A stretch of 5,737 bases of DNA from an uncultured Selenomonadales bacterium (lineage in GTDB: Bacteria; Bacillota_C; Negativicutes; Selenomonadales; Selenomonadaceae), in assembly GCA_947302675.1 (NCBI GenBank), contig CAMYWI010000109.1:1-5737 (forward strand). The letters are read 5' to 3'. A program made the translations under genes and the position numbers. Position 1 is the first letter of the stretch. Each line of letters starts with the position of its first letter. The notes beneath the pieces are model-generated. The model was not told where the DNA came from. It did not search any database and was given only the letters and a program-made list of their open reading frames with translations. Positions 5,515 to 5,737 of this stretch are shown one piece after another.

Positions 5515-5538
5515 CGTAACAAACGCTCACTCGCCGAT
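5496..5538 (-). terminator. Rho-independent terminator of the upstream mtaB-like gene
   Basis: On the minus strand GGCGAGTG (5535-5528) can pair with CACTTGCC (5511-5504), with one G-U wobble. The stem can extend by a C-G, a U-G and an A-U pair to about 11 bp. The 16-nt loop may hold a small inner stem (AGCG with CGTT). Two G residues and a run of six U (5501-5496) follow at once, which is the classic intrinsic-terminator layout. The ascending arm begins inside the last codons of the mtaB-like gene and contains its stop codon. Confidence 0.75.
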
Positions 5539-5737
5539 AACTCCGTCCTTAAAAATTTTTTCGACCCGAACTTTTACGACTTCGCCCAGCGTAATTTTTT
5601 TATCTGGGACGTAGACGCGAACATAATTTTTCGTCAGCCCGTCGACAAGCCCGCCTTCCGAAGTCTCCGCGATTATTTCTACCGTCTTGCCGATTAGCCG
5701 TTCAGAAAAAGTTTTAGCCTTCGCTCGCGAAATTTCA
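5527..5737 (-). CDS. mtaB: tRNA methylthiotransferase, probably MtaB, C-terminal TRAM domain (partial, 5' end outside window)
   Basis: The last 69 codons of a gene entering from the right edge can be read on the minus strand, ending in TGA at 5529-5527. The visible peptide contains SERLIGKTVEIIAE, then GLTKNYVRVYVP, and ends KIFKDGVIGE. This is the pattern of a TRAM domain, the RNA-binding beta-barrel that closes radical-SAM methylthiotransferases of the MiaB/RimO/MtaB group. The YVRVYVP stretch and the terminal GxIGE fit MtaB best; MtaB converts t6A37 to ms2t6A37 in tRNAs reading ANN codons. The radical-SAM and UPF0004 parts lie outside the window, so MiaB or another TRAM protein is not excluded. 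The gene ends in its own terminator, whose stem includes the stop codon, and ireB follows after 68 bp. Confidence 0.75.
   Translation of the reverse strand, partial: EISRAKAKTFSERLIGKTVEIIAETSEGGLVDGLTKNYVRVYVPDKKITLGEVVKVRVEKIFKDGVIGE

Noticed and set aside
5509..5697. Plus-strand reading frame of 62 codons over the right end
   Set aside because: The minus strand here encodes an intact TRAM domain that runs to the window edge; the plus frame is its shadow.

Overview
The window reads as an ordinary chromosomal stretch from a Bacillota (Firmicutes) genome. All supported genes are on the minus strand, so transcription runs from high to low coordinates. The main evidence is the gene order ireB - ruvX - DUF1292 - mltG - U32-family protein, which matches the B. 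subtilis yrzL-yrrK-yrzB-yrrL-(yrrM-yrrN)-yrrO neighbourhood. An mtaB-type gene end lies upstream, and purine-rich Shine-Dalgarno (SD) sequences precede nearly every start. A member of the Negativicutes is my guess for the lineage; that is inference from context and not shown by the sequence.

Layout in the direction of transcription. (1) 5737-5527: the last 69 codons of a methylthiotransferase, most likely MtaB, consisting of its TRAM domain. (2) 5538-5486: a Rho-independent terminator for that gene, which physically overlaps a sigma-A-like promoter for the next operon. (3) 5458-3279: ireB, ruvX, a DUF1292 gene and mltG, packed with two 4-bp stop/start overlaps. IreB/ReoM and MltG both concern peptidoglycan; RuvX concerns rRNA or DNA processing. 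(4) 3298-2084: a U32-family (TrhP-like) tRNA-modification gene, overlapping mltG by 20 bp. (5) 2080-1160: a BASS-family membrane transporter starting 3 bp after it. (6) 1139-465: two tandem, diverged acylphosphatase genes. (7) 481-5: aroQ, type II dehydroquinase, whose TTG start lies inside the second acylphosphatase gene. The bases after the aroQ stop (GGGA on the coding strand) look like the start of an SD for a further gene outside the window.

No gap from ireB to aroQ exceeds 20 bp, and I see no internal terminator. All nine genes are therefore probably one transcript that combines a conserved cell-wall/translation housekeeping block with a more lineage-specific tail (transporter, two acylphosphatases, aroQ).

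Four proposed starts differ from the longest reading frame or use TTG. They are corrected here from SD placement: acylphosphatase copy A at ATG 1139, DUF1292 at ATG 4750, the U32 gene at TTG 3298 and aroQ at TTG 481.

I found no mobile element, CRISPR array, rRNA, tRNA or obvious new multi-gene system. The features most worth a second look are the heptanucleotide SD repeat between ruvX and DUF1292, the tandem acylphosphatases with one nearly unchanged block, the fused terminator/promoter, and the His/Cys cluster in the DUF1292 protein.
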